64,000 nt of DNA, from NCBI RefSeq assembly GCF_000010505.1, contig NC_010729.1:310001-374000 (forward strand). Direction: 5' to 3'. The position numbers and the translations under genes were made by a program. The notes under the pieces are model-generated. The model was not told where the DNA came from. It saw nothing but the letters and a program-made list of their open reading frames with translations, and did not search any database. This document shows positions 1 to 8,766 of this stretch, in pieces. Source of the stretch: Porphyromonas gingivalis ATCC 33277. GTDB taxonomy: Bacteria; Bacteroidota; Bacteroidia; Bacteroidales; Porphyromonadaceae. Each line of letters opens with the position of its first letter. Position 1 is the first letter of the stretch.

Positions 1-284
1 CTACTTCTCCCGATTCATGGTGGAATTCCCCTGTTGTGCGCAACAATATCTACCATATCCACATCAAGAGCATCAAGAAGTTGGGCTTCAACTGGAATCC
101 TTTGGTGCCGGATCCGGATCCTAGCAACCCGGAAAATCCGAATAACCCTGACCCGAATCCGGATGAGCCGGGTACTCCCGTTCCTACAGATCCGGAGAAC
201 CCCTTGCCTGATCAGGATACGTTCATGTCGGTTGAGGTTACAGTTTTGCCTTGGAAAGTTCATTCCTATGAGGTTGATCTCTAA
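1..284 (+). CDS. mfa1: Mfa1 minor fimbrillin, C-terminal end (5' truncated by window)
   Basis: Only the last 93 or so codons are present; the frame is open from the window edge (first full codon at base 3) to TAA at 282-284. The segment has a Pro/Asp/Asn-rich linker (repeated PDP, NP and DPEN runs) followed by a terminal strand ending HSYEVDL. Mfa1 is the structural subunit of the short (minor) fimbriae, exported as a lipoprotein precursor and polymerised on the cell surface by donor-strand exchange after protease trimming. The identity rests on this C-terminus, which matches my memory of Mfa1, and on the downstream mfa2-mfa5 order. The start and N-terminal lipobox lie outside the window. Confidence 0.85.
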   Translation, partial: TSPDSWWNSPVVRNNIYHIHIKSIKKLGFNWNPLVPDPDPSNPENPNNPDPNPDEPGTPVPTDPENPLPDQDTFMSVEVTVLPWKVHSYEVDL

Positions 285-309
285 TTAGCTATTGTAAAAT
301 TTTCTTTTT

Positions 310-355
310 GAGGGTGGGATTTCGGTTCCCACCGTTCTCCCACCCTCTATATTTT
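310..355 (+). terminator. Hairpin after mfa1 (terminator or attenuator)
   Basis: Perfect 10-bp inverted repeat GAGGGTGGGA (310-319) and TCCCACCCTC (338-347), followed by a T/A-rich run. It lies 25 bp after the mfa1 stop and 17 bp before mfa2. A leaky terminator here would give abundant Mfa1 shaft mRNA and less mRNA for the anchor and accessory genes; that stoichiometric role is inference. Confidence 0.7.
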
Positions 356-363
356 TTAAAACA

Positions 364-1338
364 ATGAACAAACGGAAGCATATGGATATTCGCAGACTTA
401 TTATTTCTTTGCCGGCAATAATGGCCCTGTGGGGTGGTTTGGCTTCATGTGATAAGATGATTTATGACAATTACGATGATTGTCCTCGAGGAGTATATGT
501 CAACTTCTATTCTCAGACTGAGTGTGCCGAAAATCCTTCTTATCCTGCGGAAGTTGCCCGATTGAACGTTTATGCTTTCGATAAGGATGGTATCCTTCGC
601 AGTGCCAATGTGTTTGAGGATGTCCAGTTGTCAGCTGCAAAAGAATGGCTGATCCCTTTGGAGAAAGACGGCTTATATACGATTTTTGCTTGGGGTAACA
701 TCGACGACCACTATAATATAGGTGAAATAAAAATTGGCGAGACGACCAAGCAGCAGGTTTTGATGCGCTTGAAGCAGGATGGTAAATGGGCGACCAATAT
801 AGATGGGACGACCCTTTGGTATGCGACGAGTCCTGTCGTTGAGCTGAAGAATATGGAAGATGGCGCGGATCAGTATATCCATACGAGAGCCAATCTTCGA
901 GAGTATACCAATCGTGTGACGGTGAGTGTAGATAGTTTGCCTCATCCCGAAAATTATGAAATAAAATTGGCCTCGAGCAATGGCTCCTATCGCTTCGATG
1001 GTACTGTTGCAAAAGCTGATTCTACTTATTATCCCGGCGAAACCAAAGTAGTAGGTGATAGCACATGCCGGGCTTTCTTTACGACACTCAAGCTGGAGAG
1101 TGGGCATGAAAATACCCTTTCCGTGACACATAAGCCGACCGGAAGAGAGATATTCCGTACAGACCTTGTAGGTGCTATTCTTTCGAGTCAGTATGCTCAA
1201 AATATCAACTTGCGCTGTATCAATGACTTCGATATAAGGTTGGTGGCACATCATTGCAACTGCCCTGACGATACTTATGTCGTTGTTCAAATCTGGATAA
1301 ACGGCTGGTTGATACATAGTTACGAAATAGAACTTTAA
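364..1338 (+). CDS. mfa2: Mfa2 minor-fimbria anchor/assembly lipoprotein (FimB/Mfa2 family)
   Basis: 324-aa predicted lipoprotein with a hydrophobic signal and lipobox GLASC (Cys29). It is the second gene of the mfa cluster and matches the Mfa2/FimB family, which sits at the fimbria base in the outer membrane, anchors the shaft and limits its length. The body looks like two transthyretin-like beta domains (motif RLNVYAFDKDG near residue 62) and ends HSYEIEL, similar to the end of Mfa1. ATG codons at residue 1 (364) and residue 7 are both possible; the first is used because the hydrophobic stretch is still correctly placed. Function is from the family. Confidence 0.88.
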   Translation: MNKRKHMDIRRLIISLPAIMALWGGLASCDKMIYDNYDDCPRGVYVNFYSQTECAENPSYPAEVARLNVYAFDKDGILRSANVFEDVQLSAAKEWLIPLEKDGLYTIFAWGNIDDHYNIGEIKIGETTKQQVLMRLKQDGKWATNIDGTTLWYATSPVVELKNMEDGADQYIHTRANLREYTNRVTVSVDSLPHPENYEIKLASSNGSYRFDGTVAKADSTYYPGETKVVGDSTCRAFFTTLKLESGHENTLSVTHKPTGREIFRTDLVGAILSSQYAQNINLRCINDFDIRLVAHHCNCPDDTYVVVQIWINGWLIHSYEIEL

Positions 1339-1638
1339 GAGAAAAAAGACCGGTTCTTCACTCGCTTTCCCCTCTTTCTTTGAGGGTTGAAAGTAAGTCG
1401 TGAGGTCTAAGAAGAGATCGGAAGATAATCATAGTCAGGAGCTTCAGTGTTTGTTCCATAGAACAGATGTTTTTTTGAGGTTTTATTGTTTGGCATTTTG
1501 GCTTAATCTCCTTTCGGTCTGATCAAAGAGATCGAATGAGTTTGAGATGGTGCTTAGCACATAGAAAATCAGTCGGGAAAAACATGTTGTGAAACAAAAT
1601 ATGAATAGCTCCCCCTTATAACCATATACACTTGGAAT
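1339..1638. other. mfa2-mfa3 intergenic region
   Basis: 300 bp without a convincing ORF. An imperfect hairpin around CCCTCTTTCTTTGAGGG lies near 1370. I see no clear TAnnTTTG promoter in front of mfa3, so mfa3 may be read from upstream. Confidence 0.4.
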
Positions 1639-2979
1639 ATGATGCAGCTTAAAAAGAGATACTTTGCACTTATCCTATTGCTTTTCCTTTGGAGCGGATG
1701 CGATAGAGGAGTTGATCCACAGCCGGATCCTTTACAGCCGGATGTTTATCTACTCGTTAACGCGAGAGCAGCACATACGAATGGCGAGGAATCCATCAAT
1801 ATGGATGCCGAGGATTTTGAAGATCGTGTACACAGTCTCGCTATGTTGGTGTTCGATAGCAATACAGGAGAAAAAGTTGCCGAACATTTTTCTTCCTCCA
1901 TAGGGAGCGGTACTTCTACCTATGTCTTTACTGTGAAATTGAAACCCGGACAGCGCGATTTCTTTTTCGTGGCAAATATTCCCAATATGCAGACTGCCAT
2001 GGCCTCGATCGTGAACAAATCCGATATGAATCACTTTATGCAGGTTTTCAGAGATTTGGACCCTATTCATTATCACAATGCAACCAACAATAATGGATTC
2101 CCCATGTCGAGAATGTATTCCAATCAGACGGTTACGATCGGGGGAACCATCACTCAGCCTTTGCCATTCAAGCCGGACGGAGAAAACAATGTGAAGTTGC
2201 AGCGTGTGGTTGCAAAGTTGGATGTGAATATCGTGGAAGGAGTGGAAAATCTGCAGAAGATTGAACTTTGTAATGCTAATGTCCACTATAGATTGGTGCC
2301 CAATCAGTCAGAGCCTATTCAGTTTTACGGCCCGGTAGAACTGAGGCGAGTAGGTGCCACGAACCAATGGCTTGGCTATATGCCGGAGGCGATCGTAGAA
2401 TCAACAAAGTGGTGGGGGAATACCGGCAATGCTGAGAATAAGCCGATCAACTTCTTCCGCCTGACAACTCGCGGTGGACTTGTATATGACGTGCCGATTA
2501 TTACGCACGAAGGTGCTATTCCGGGAGGGCAGTACTTACCTTTTGCCAAAGGCTTATTGGCGGATAAGCCGAGTTATACGGTTTATAGAAATCGTCATTA
2601 CATATATCGTATCAAGACGCTGCCGGATAAGATAGAAGTGAAGTATTCTATTTGCGATTGGAATATAGTAACCAACGATACTTATATGGGCTATGGCTAC
2701 AACGTGGGAGTCGATGAGCAAGGCAATGTCACCATTACTAATACGATGCAGAATTGTGATCCCCATGTTGTGAGACTCGTTGCTAAAAATGGTGCTTACT
2801 TTGGCTCCCAGCCTACCGATACTTCGGTTGAGTTTACTGAGTTAGCCAACGGTGCTTCGCAAACATTCAAAGTAAATAAAGATGCTGTGGCGGTCGGCTC
2901 TGCCTATCTGGAGGTTTATTATAACCCGGATCTGAATGCAACAGGGGTCGTTCCGGATAAAGTTTTTATCAAGAAATAG
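1639..2979 (+). CDS. mfa3: Mfa3 minor-fimbria accessory (tip-region) lipoprotein
   Basis: 446 aa with a short hydrophobic signal and lipobox LWSGC (Cys21); MMQL begins at 1639 and a start one codon later is equally plausible. Third in the mfa1-5 order. Mfa3 is known as an accessory component near the fimbria tip needed for incorporation of other tip proteins and for maturation. The protein has the fimbrillin-like pattern of an N-terminal beta domain with [15 protein letters not shown] and a longer C-terminal domain. Only 8 bp separate its stop from mfa4, so the two are probably co-transcribed. Confidence 0.87.
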   Translation: MMQLKKRYFALILLLFLWSGCDRGVDPQPDPLQPDVYLLVNARAAHTNGEESINMDAEDFEDRVHSLAMLVFDSNTGEKVAEHFSSSIGSGTSTYVFTVKLKPGQRDFFFVANIPNMQTAMASIVNKSDMNHFMQVFRDLDPIHYHNATNNNGFPMSRMYSNQTVTIGGTITQPLPFKPDGENNVKLQRVVAKLDVNIVEGVENLQKIELCNANVHYRLVPNQSEPIQFYGPVELRRVGATNQWLGYMPEAIVESTKWWGNTGNAENKPINFFRLTTRGGLVYDVPIITHEGAIPGGQYLPFAKGLLADKPSYTVYRNRHYIYRIKTLPDKIEVKYSICDWNIVTNDTYMGYGYNVGVDEQGNVTITNTMQNCDPHVVRLVAKNGAYFGSQPTDTSVEFTELANGASQTFKVNKDAVAVGSAYLEVYYNPDLNATGVVPDKVFIKK

Positions 2980-2987
2980 ACAGACTT

Positions 2988-3989
2988 ATGAAAAAGTATT
3001 TGTTATATGCCTCGTTGTTAACGAGTGTTTTGCTCTTTTCCTGTTCAAAGAACAATCCTAGCGAGCCGGTGGAAGACAGATCCATCGAAATTTCTATAAG
3101 GGTAGATGATTTCACCAAAACGGGTGAGACAGTACGCTATGAAAGGAATCAAGGAAGTGCTGCCGAAAGGCTCATTACCAATCTTTACCTCTTGTTGTTC
3201 GATCAGTCAGGGGCAAATCCTGCGAAATACTATATTGCCGGTAACACTTTCTCCGGAGGAATCTGGCTTCCTGATGATATGAAGGTGAAGTTGGATATGA
3301 CACAATCCGAGGCTGGAGAGCGCAAAGTATATGTCGTAGCCAATGTCGATAATGCGGTTAAAACGGCTCTTGATGCTGTCGCTAACGAAAGCGATTTGCA
3401 GACTGTAAAGAGGACGACTGCAATGCCGTGGTCGACCGATATAGCCTCTCCTTTCCTGATGTCCGGAAACAAGACACACGACTTCTTGGCCAATCGTCTT
3501 TTGGACAATGTGCCCCTTGTGCGTGCCATTGCCAAGGTGGAGCTGAATATCTCGCTGAGTGAGAAATTTCAGATTGTGCCGATAATTGTCAATGGTAGTT
3601 TGAGTGAGTTCAAGTTCAGATACGTAAACTTCGACAAGGAGACCTACGTAGTGAAGCCAACGACCAAGCCGGACAATCTCATTAGTTCTGCTAATGGTGT
3701 TTGGCCTCAGATTACAGATTGGACTGTATGGGGTGCTTCCTTAAATACTTCTCCTGCTCCGGATGCGGGCACAGGTTATACATTGGATGCAAATGGCAAG
3801 GTAACGGCACTACGGATTGTTACCTATCTGAATGAGCGCGATAGCAAAGGGGCTACGGTAGAGGTCGCATTGCCTCGTGTGGATGATGGCACCCTCCCTC
3901 CTCCCGAATTCGGCCCGGAGCTTTATCGCTTGCCTTTGCCGGACAAGATCCTGCGCAATCATTGGTACAAGTACGAAGTCGAGATTTGA
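2988..3989 (+). CDS. mfa4: Mfa4 minor-fimbria accessory lipoprotein
   Basis: 333 aa, signal peptide with lipobox LLFSC (Cys19). Fimbrillin-type fold signature [14 protein letters not shown] in the first domain and a final strand HWYKYEVEI, like the terminal donor strands of Mfa1 and Mfa2. Mfa4 is a known accessory subunit of the Mfa1 fimbria, structurally a fimbrillin with two transthyretin-like domains. It begins 8 bp after mfa3 and is followed after about 150 bp by mfa5. Assigned by position and family resemblance. Confidence 0.87.
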   Translation: MKKYLLYASLLTSVLLFSCSKNNPSEPVEDRSIEISIRVDDFTKTGETVRYERNQGSAAERLITNLYLLLFDQSGANPAKYYIAGNTFSGGIWLPDDMKVKLDMTQSEAGERKVYVVANVDNAVKTALDAVANESDLQTVKRTTAMPWSTDIASPFLMSGNKTHDFLANRLLDNVPLVRAIAKVELNISLSEKFQIVPIIVNGSLSEFKFRYVNFDKETYVVKPTTKPDNLISSANGVWPQITDWTVWGASLNTSPAPDAGTGYTLDANGKVTALRIVTYLNERDSKGATVEVALPRVDDGTLPPPEFGPELYRLPLPDKILRNHWYKYEVEI

Positions 3990-4138
3990 TATTTTTTAGG
4001 TCTTGTTTGATATTGTGGAAGAGACTTAAAAAGATAGTAATCAAGAAAATTTTTAGGTGAAAATGGGAATTGATGGCATGCGCTTTTGATTGCGCGTGTT
4101 GTTTCGATCCATTTGTAGTAACTAACGAGGTAATAATA

Positions 4139-7100
4139 ATGATGAAACGATATACAATAATTCTTGCAGTTTTTCTTTTATTCTGCACGGTATTTACCTT
4201 TCAAATAAAAGCTCGCCCTTATGAAAGATTTGCAGATGTAGAGAAGCCTTGGATTCAGAAACATTCAATGGATTCTAAATTGGTGCCTGCAAATAAGGGT
4301 AACTTAATTCAAGCTGAAATTGTATACCAATCTGTTTCTGAACATAGTGACTTAGTTATTTCGCCTGTGAACGAAATAAGGCCTGCAAATCGTTTCCCTT
4401 CGCATAGGAAGTCTTTTTTTGCAGAAAATCTACGGGCATCTCCCCCCGTAGTTCCCGTTGCCGTCGACAAGTATGCGGTACCGGTTGCCAATCCAATGGA
4501 TCCTGAAAATCCCAATGCCTGGGATGTGACGCTAAAAATCACTACTAAAGCGGTAACAGTACCTGTCGATGTGGTGATGGTTATCGACCAGTCTTCGTCA
4601 ATGGGAGGGCAAAACATTGCCAGATTAAAGTCTGCCATTGCATCGGGACAGCGTTTTGTAAAAAAAATGTTGCCTAAGGGGATGGCTACAGAAGGGGTGC
4701 GTATCGCTCTTGTGAGTTATGACCATGAGCCTCATCGCTTATCTGATTTTACCAAAGACACTGCTTTTCTCTGTCAAAAAATCCGGGCTTTGACTCCTAT
4801 TTGGGGAACACATACCCAGGGGGGGCTTAAAATGGCGAGAAACATTATGGCTACTTCTACTGCTGTGGATAAGCATATCATATTGATGTCTGACGGGTTA
4901 GCGACGGAGCAGTATCCTGTTAAAAATGTAACTACTGCAGATTTCATTGGCGAAACTGGAAATGCGAATGATCCCATTGATTTGGTTATACAAGGAGCAA
5001 TTAATTTCCCTACAAATTATGTTTCCAACAATCCATCTACACCTCTTACTCCAAATTATCCAACTCATTCTTCTAAAGTTGGACGGAGAAATCTGCCGGA
5101 ATCCAAATTCGATTATAGTAATCTGAGTGCAAGGATTACTTTTGATGGTGTTGCTGGCGCATTGGTCTATGAACCGAGGTTCCCTCATCCCTATTATTAT
5201 TATTTCCCTTGTAACGCTGCTATCAATGAGGCTCAGTTTGCGAAAAACTCTGGTTATACAATCCATACGATTGGCTATGACCTGGGAGATTTTGCCTTGG
5301 CCAACAATTCGTTGAAACTAACCGCTACAGACGAGAATCACTTCTTTACGGCGACACCGGCCAATTTAGCTGCAGCGTTTGATAATATTGCCCAAACTAT
5401 TAATATAGGTATACAGAGGGGGGAGGTGACGGACTTTGTAGCTCCTGGTTTCATCGTTAAAAATCTGACGCAATCGGGAGATGTTACTCATTTGCTAAAT
5501 GTTTCAAATGGAACGGTGCACTATGATGTCTCTACTAAAAAACTGACATGGACTACTGGTACTATCCTGAGCTCATCAGAAGCTACCATAACTTATCGTA
5601 TTTATGCCGATTTGGATTATATACAGAACAATGATATTCCGGTAAATACTACTTCTGCTATCGGCCCGGATCTTGGTGGATTCGATACCAATACCGAGGC
5701 AAAATTGACCTATACCAATTCCAATGGCGAATCGAATCAGCAGTTAATTTTCCCACGTCCGACGGTTAAGTTAGGTTATGGTGTTATTAAGCGGCACTAT
5801 GTATTGGTAAATAAAGACGGTCAACCCATACAGGCAAATGGAACAGTTGTCAGTTCCCTAAGCGAGGCTCATGTTCTACAGTCACAAGATTTCTTTTTGC
5901 CCTCAGGTGGAGGTCATATTGTTCCCAAATGGATAAAGTTGGACAAAACGACCGAAGCATTACAGTACTATTCCGTACCTCCGACTAACACGGTCATCAC
6001 TACTGCCGATGGTAAACGTTATCGTTTTGTCGAAGTCCCAGGCTCCACGCCGAATCCGGGCCAAATCGGTATCAGTTGGAAAAAACCGGCAGGAAACGCT
6101 TACTTCGCTTACAAGCTCCTCAATTATTGGATGGGAGGAACAACAGACCAACAGAGTGAATGGGATGTGACGTCCAATTGGACAGGAGCCCAAGTACCAC
6201 TCACGGGAGAAGATGTAGAGTTTGCAACGACAGAAAATTTCGGTTCTCCAGCGGTAGCTGATTTGCATGTCCCGACAACCAACCCCAAAATTATCGGTAA
6301 CCTTATCAATAATTCAGACAAGGATTTAGTTGTTACCACAAACAGTCAATTGACGATCAACGGCGTGGTTGAGGATAACAATCCGAATGTCGGTACGATC
6401 GTCGTGAAGTCGTCGAAAGACAATCCTACGGGGACATTGCTTTTTGCCAATCCGGGCTATAATCAAAATGTAGGGGGGACCGTCGAGTTTTACAATCAGG
6501 GATATGATTGTGCCGATTGTGGTATGTATCGCAGGAGCTGGCAGTATTTCGGTATCCCTGTCAATGAATCAGGTTTTCCAATTAATGATGTGGGCGGAAA
6601 CGAGACCGTCAACCAATGGGTTGAGCCTTTCAATGGCGATAAGTGGCGACCTGCACCTTATGCACCTGATACAAAGCTTCAGAAATTCAAGGGCTATCAG
6701 ATCACGAATGACGTGCAGGCACAGCCTACGGGAGTTTACAGCTTCAAGGGTACGCTTTGTGTGTGCGATGCCTTCCTGAACCTGACACGCACGTCCGGTG
6801 TCAACTACTCGGGCGCCAACTTGATCGGCAACTCATACACTGGAGCCATCGACATCAAGCAAGGTATTGTCTTCCCGCCGGAAGTCGAGCAGACGGTGTA
6901 TCTGTTCAACACGGGAACACGCGACCAGTGGCGTAAGCTGAATGGAAGCACGGTTTCAGGTTTTCGAGCCGGTCAGTACCTCTCTGTACCTAAGAATACA
7001 GCGGGTCAGGACAATCTTCCGGATCGTATTCCATCGATGCATTCCTTCTTGGTGAAGATGCAGAACGGAGCCTCTTGTACGTTGCAGATCTTGTACGATA

Positions 7101-7825
7101 AGCTGCTCAAGAACACGACTGTAAACAACGGTAATGGTACGCAGATCACATGGCGATCCGGCAACTCCGGATCGGCGAATATGCCGTCACTTGTGATGGA
7201 TGTTCTTGGTAATGAGTCGGCCGACCGTTTGTGGATCTTTACCGATGGGGGTCTTTCGTTCGGATTCGACAACGGCTGGGATGGTCGCAAGTTGACTGAA
7301 AAAGGTTTGTCACAACTTTATGCGATGTCCGACATCGGTAATGATAAATTCCAGGTTGCCGGGGTTCCGGAATTGAATAACCTGCTGATCGGCTTCGATG
7401 CGGATAAGGATGGTCAATACACGTTGGAGTTTGCTCTTTCGGATCATTTTGCGAAAGGCGGAGTTTTCCTTGAGGATCTTAGCCGTGGAGTTACACGGCG
7501 AATAGTCGACGGCGGTTCGTATTCATTCGATGCCAAGCGAGGAGATTCCGGGGCTCGTTTCCGTCTCTCTTATGACGAAGAGTGGGTTGAATCGGCAGAG
7601 GTTTCTGTTTTGGTTGGTACGGTCGGGAAGCGAATCCTTATCACGAATAACTGTGAGCATGCCTGTCAGGCCAATGTTTATACAACTGACGGAAAACTTC
7701 TGATTCGATTGGACGTAAAACCCGGAAGTAAGTCTATGACGGAACCATTGATCGATGGAGCTTACGTTGTCAGTCTGCAAAGTCCTGCCACGAGTAGCAA
7801 TGTAAGGAAAGTTGTAGTCAACTAA
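4139..7825 (+). CDS. mfa5: Mfa5, von Willebrand factor A-domain fimbrial tip adhesin with T9SS C-terminal domain
   Basis: 1228 aa if started at the tandem ATG at 4139/4142, which opens a clear signal peptide (KRYTIILAVFLLFC); a longer in-frame ORF from 4070 would add a charged non-signal leader and is unlikely. A vWA domain begins near residue 140 with the MIDAS metal-site motif DQSSS (Asp150), expected to bind Mg2+ and mediate adhesion. The last 75 or so residues have T9SS sorting-domain form (VYTTDGKLL...GAYVVSLQ...VRKVVVN), unlike the lipoprotein route used by Mfa1-4. Base composition shifts inside the gene: line 4921-4980 is 37% GC, line 7141-7200 is 57%, suggesting a mosaic origin. Roles come from family knowledge. 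Confidence 0.87.
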   Translation: MMKRYTIILAVFLLFCTVFTFQIKARPYERFADVEKPWIQKHSMDSKLVPANKGNLIQAEIVYQSVSEHSDLVISPVNEIRPANRFPSHRKSFFAENLRASPPVVPVAVDKYAVPVANPMDPENPNAWDVTLKITTKAVTVPVDVVMVIDQSSSMGGQNIARLKSAIASGQRFVKKMLPKGMATEGVRIALVSYDHEPHRLSDFTKDTAFLCQKIRALTPIWGTHTQGGLKMARNIMATSTAVDKHIILMSDGLATEQYPVKNVTTADFIGETGNANDPIDLVIQGAINFPTNYVSNNPSTPLTPNYPTHSSKVGRRNLPESKFDYSNLSARITFDGVAGALVYEPRFPHPYYYYFPCNAAINEAQFAKNSGYTIHTIGYDLGDFALANNSLKLTATDENHFFTATPANLAAAFDNIAQTINIGIQRGEVTDFVAPGFIVKNLTQSGDVTHLLNVSNGTVHYDVSTKKLTWTTGTILSSSEATITYRIYADLDYIQNNDIPVNTTSAIGPDLGGFDTNTEAKLTYTNSNGESNQQLIFPRPTVKLGYGVIKRHYVLVNKDGQPIQANGTVVSSLSEAHVLQSQDFFLPSGGGHIVPKWIKLDKTTEALQYYSVPPTNTVITTADGKRYRFVEVPGSTPNPGQIGISWKKPAGNAYFAYKLLNYWMGGTTDQQSEWDVTSNWTGAQVPLTGEDVEFATTENFGSPAVADLHVPTTNPKIIGNLINNSDKDLVVTTNSQLTINGVVEDNNPNVGTIVVKSSKDNPTGTLLFANPGYNQNVGGTVEFYNQGYDCADCGMYRRSWQYFGIPVNESGFPINDVGGNETVNQWVEPFNGDKWRPAPYAPDTKLQKFKGYQITNDVQAQPTGVYSFKGTLCVCDAFLNLTRTSGVNYSGANLIGNSYTGAIDIKQGIVFPPEVEQTVYLFNTGTRDQWRKLNGSTVSGFRAGQYLSVPKNTAGQDNLPDRIPSMHSFLVKMQNGASCTLQILYDKLLKNTTVNNGNGTQITWRSGNSGSANMPSLVMDVLGNESADRLWIFTDGGLSFGFDNGWDGRKLTEKGLSQLYAMSDIGNDKFQVAGVPELNNLLIGFDADKDGQYTLEFALSDHFAKGGVFLEDLSRGVTRRIVDGGSYSFDAKRGDSGARFRLSYDEEWVESAEVSVLVGTVGKRILITNNCEHACQANVYTTDGKLLIRLDVKPGSKSMTEPLIDGAYVVSLQSPATSSNVRKVVVN

Positions 7826-7916
7826 TAATGTGAAGAAGATGATGCTATTGCGACTATAGGACTGTTGTTCTTCCATACAGTAGCTTTCAGCATCTGATAT
7901 TTCTCTCAAACCAAGT

Positions 7917-7962
7917 AAGGGGGAGTCGCGAGTATTTCATTTGCGGCTCCCCCTTGATTTTT
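7917..7962 (+). terminator. Rho-independent terminator after mfa5
   Basis: GC-rich inverted repeat AAGGGGGAG (7917-7925) with CTCCCCCTT (7947-7955), extended by an inner CGC/GCG pairing, followed by a T-rich run. It closes the mfa unit about 90 bp after the mfa5 stop. Confidence 0.8.
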
Positions 7963-8212
7963 CTCTTGTGGCAGGAAGTGAGTCGAGATGCCATGGTTTT
8001 CCTTTTTTTGATTCCCGAATCCGTTCCCCGAAAGAGATGTTTGGGTTGAGGAAAATTGACGAATCGTTTTTGCTCTTATGGGAATCCCTCCGAATCACAG
8101 TTCTCGAGGAGAAAAGAACATTACTCATTGCCGGGGATTAATACCTGCGATTTATAGCGAGTCTGCCGGCATTACAATCTTCCTCTTTAGGATCTTACAT
8201 CACATGTCACGT

Positions 8213-8228
8213 TGCAGAAATTTCTGCA
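8213..8228. promoter_or_regulatory. 16-bp perfect palindrome upstream of ragA
   Basis: TGCAGAAATTTCTGCA is a perfect palindrome in the mfa5-ragA intergenic region, about 375 bp before the candidate rag promoter. It could be an operator for a dimeric regulator or simply the edge of the adjacent dispersed repeat. No regulator is assigned. Confidence 0.4.
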
Positions 8229-8244
8229 TTTGTGGTTTCTAAAA

Positions 8245-8322
8245 ACGTGGCGCGTAAACTTTTTCATTTTGGCGCGAGAAGTAAAAAAATCTCGAGCCAA
8301 AACGAAAAAAATCCTGCGCCAC
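8245..8322 (-). repeat. Dispersed intergenic palindromic repeat, copy A
   Basis: Reads on the minus strand as a block with TTCGTTTTGG, a TTTTTACTTCTCG centre and a right arm ending ACGCGCCACG. It matches the copies at 39451-39580 and 53792-53920, but is shorter because the outer left flank is missing. It is itself an imperfect palindrome (GCGCGAGAA versus TTCTCGCGC-type arms). No coding capacity is supported. Confidence 0.65.
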
Positions 8323-8601
8323 TTTATTCCATAAAATCGAACCGAAATCGAAGTGTTTTAGGCTCGTACTCCGGAAACAGTAGTTCACAAGCATCAGGAG
8401 AATAGCATTGATGTGGAATCAAGGTATCTCAATATTGAGAGCGTTCGATCGGTCAAAAGAAACACTCTATCTTCCAAAATTCAAATTTACATCGGTTTAT
8501 TGCTGCTCCTTTTGCAAAGTGGATTTGACAAATCGTATGGTGAGCAAATTGCTTAGATGAAAAAAAGGATAATAGGATTAGTCTGGTTGCATTTTTTTAT
8601 T

Positions 8602-8609
8602 TAGTTTTG
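8602..8609 (+). promoter_or_regulatory. Candidate rag promoter -7 element
   Basis: TAGTTTTG fits the Bacteroidota -7 consensus TAnnTTTG. A TTG lies upstream at 8587-8589, but the spacing of 12 is short for a -33 box. A small hairpin CTGTCC/GGACAG (8613-8632) would form at the start of a roughly 150-nt ragA leader. The rest of 7963-8600 shows no gene. Confidence 0.45.
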
Positions 8610-8766
8610 TGGCTGTCCGTATCATAGGACAGTTGTGGAAGTTTCGTGACTTGTGTCTAACGCCGGTAGCGGCTTTTTGAGACTTCCCTTGGTTAGGGTA
8701 AAACCGGAGAAGAAAAGAAAACAACATAACAGTAATAATTTTAAGTTTAACGCAAAAGAAAAGTCT

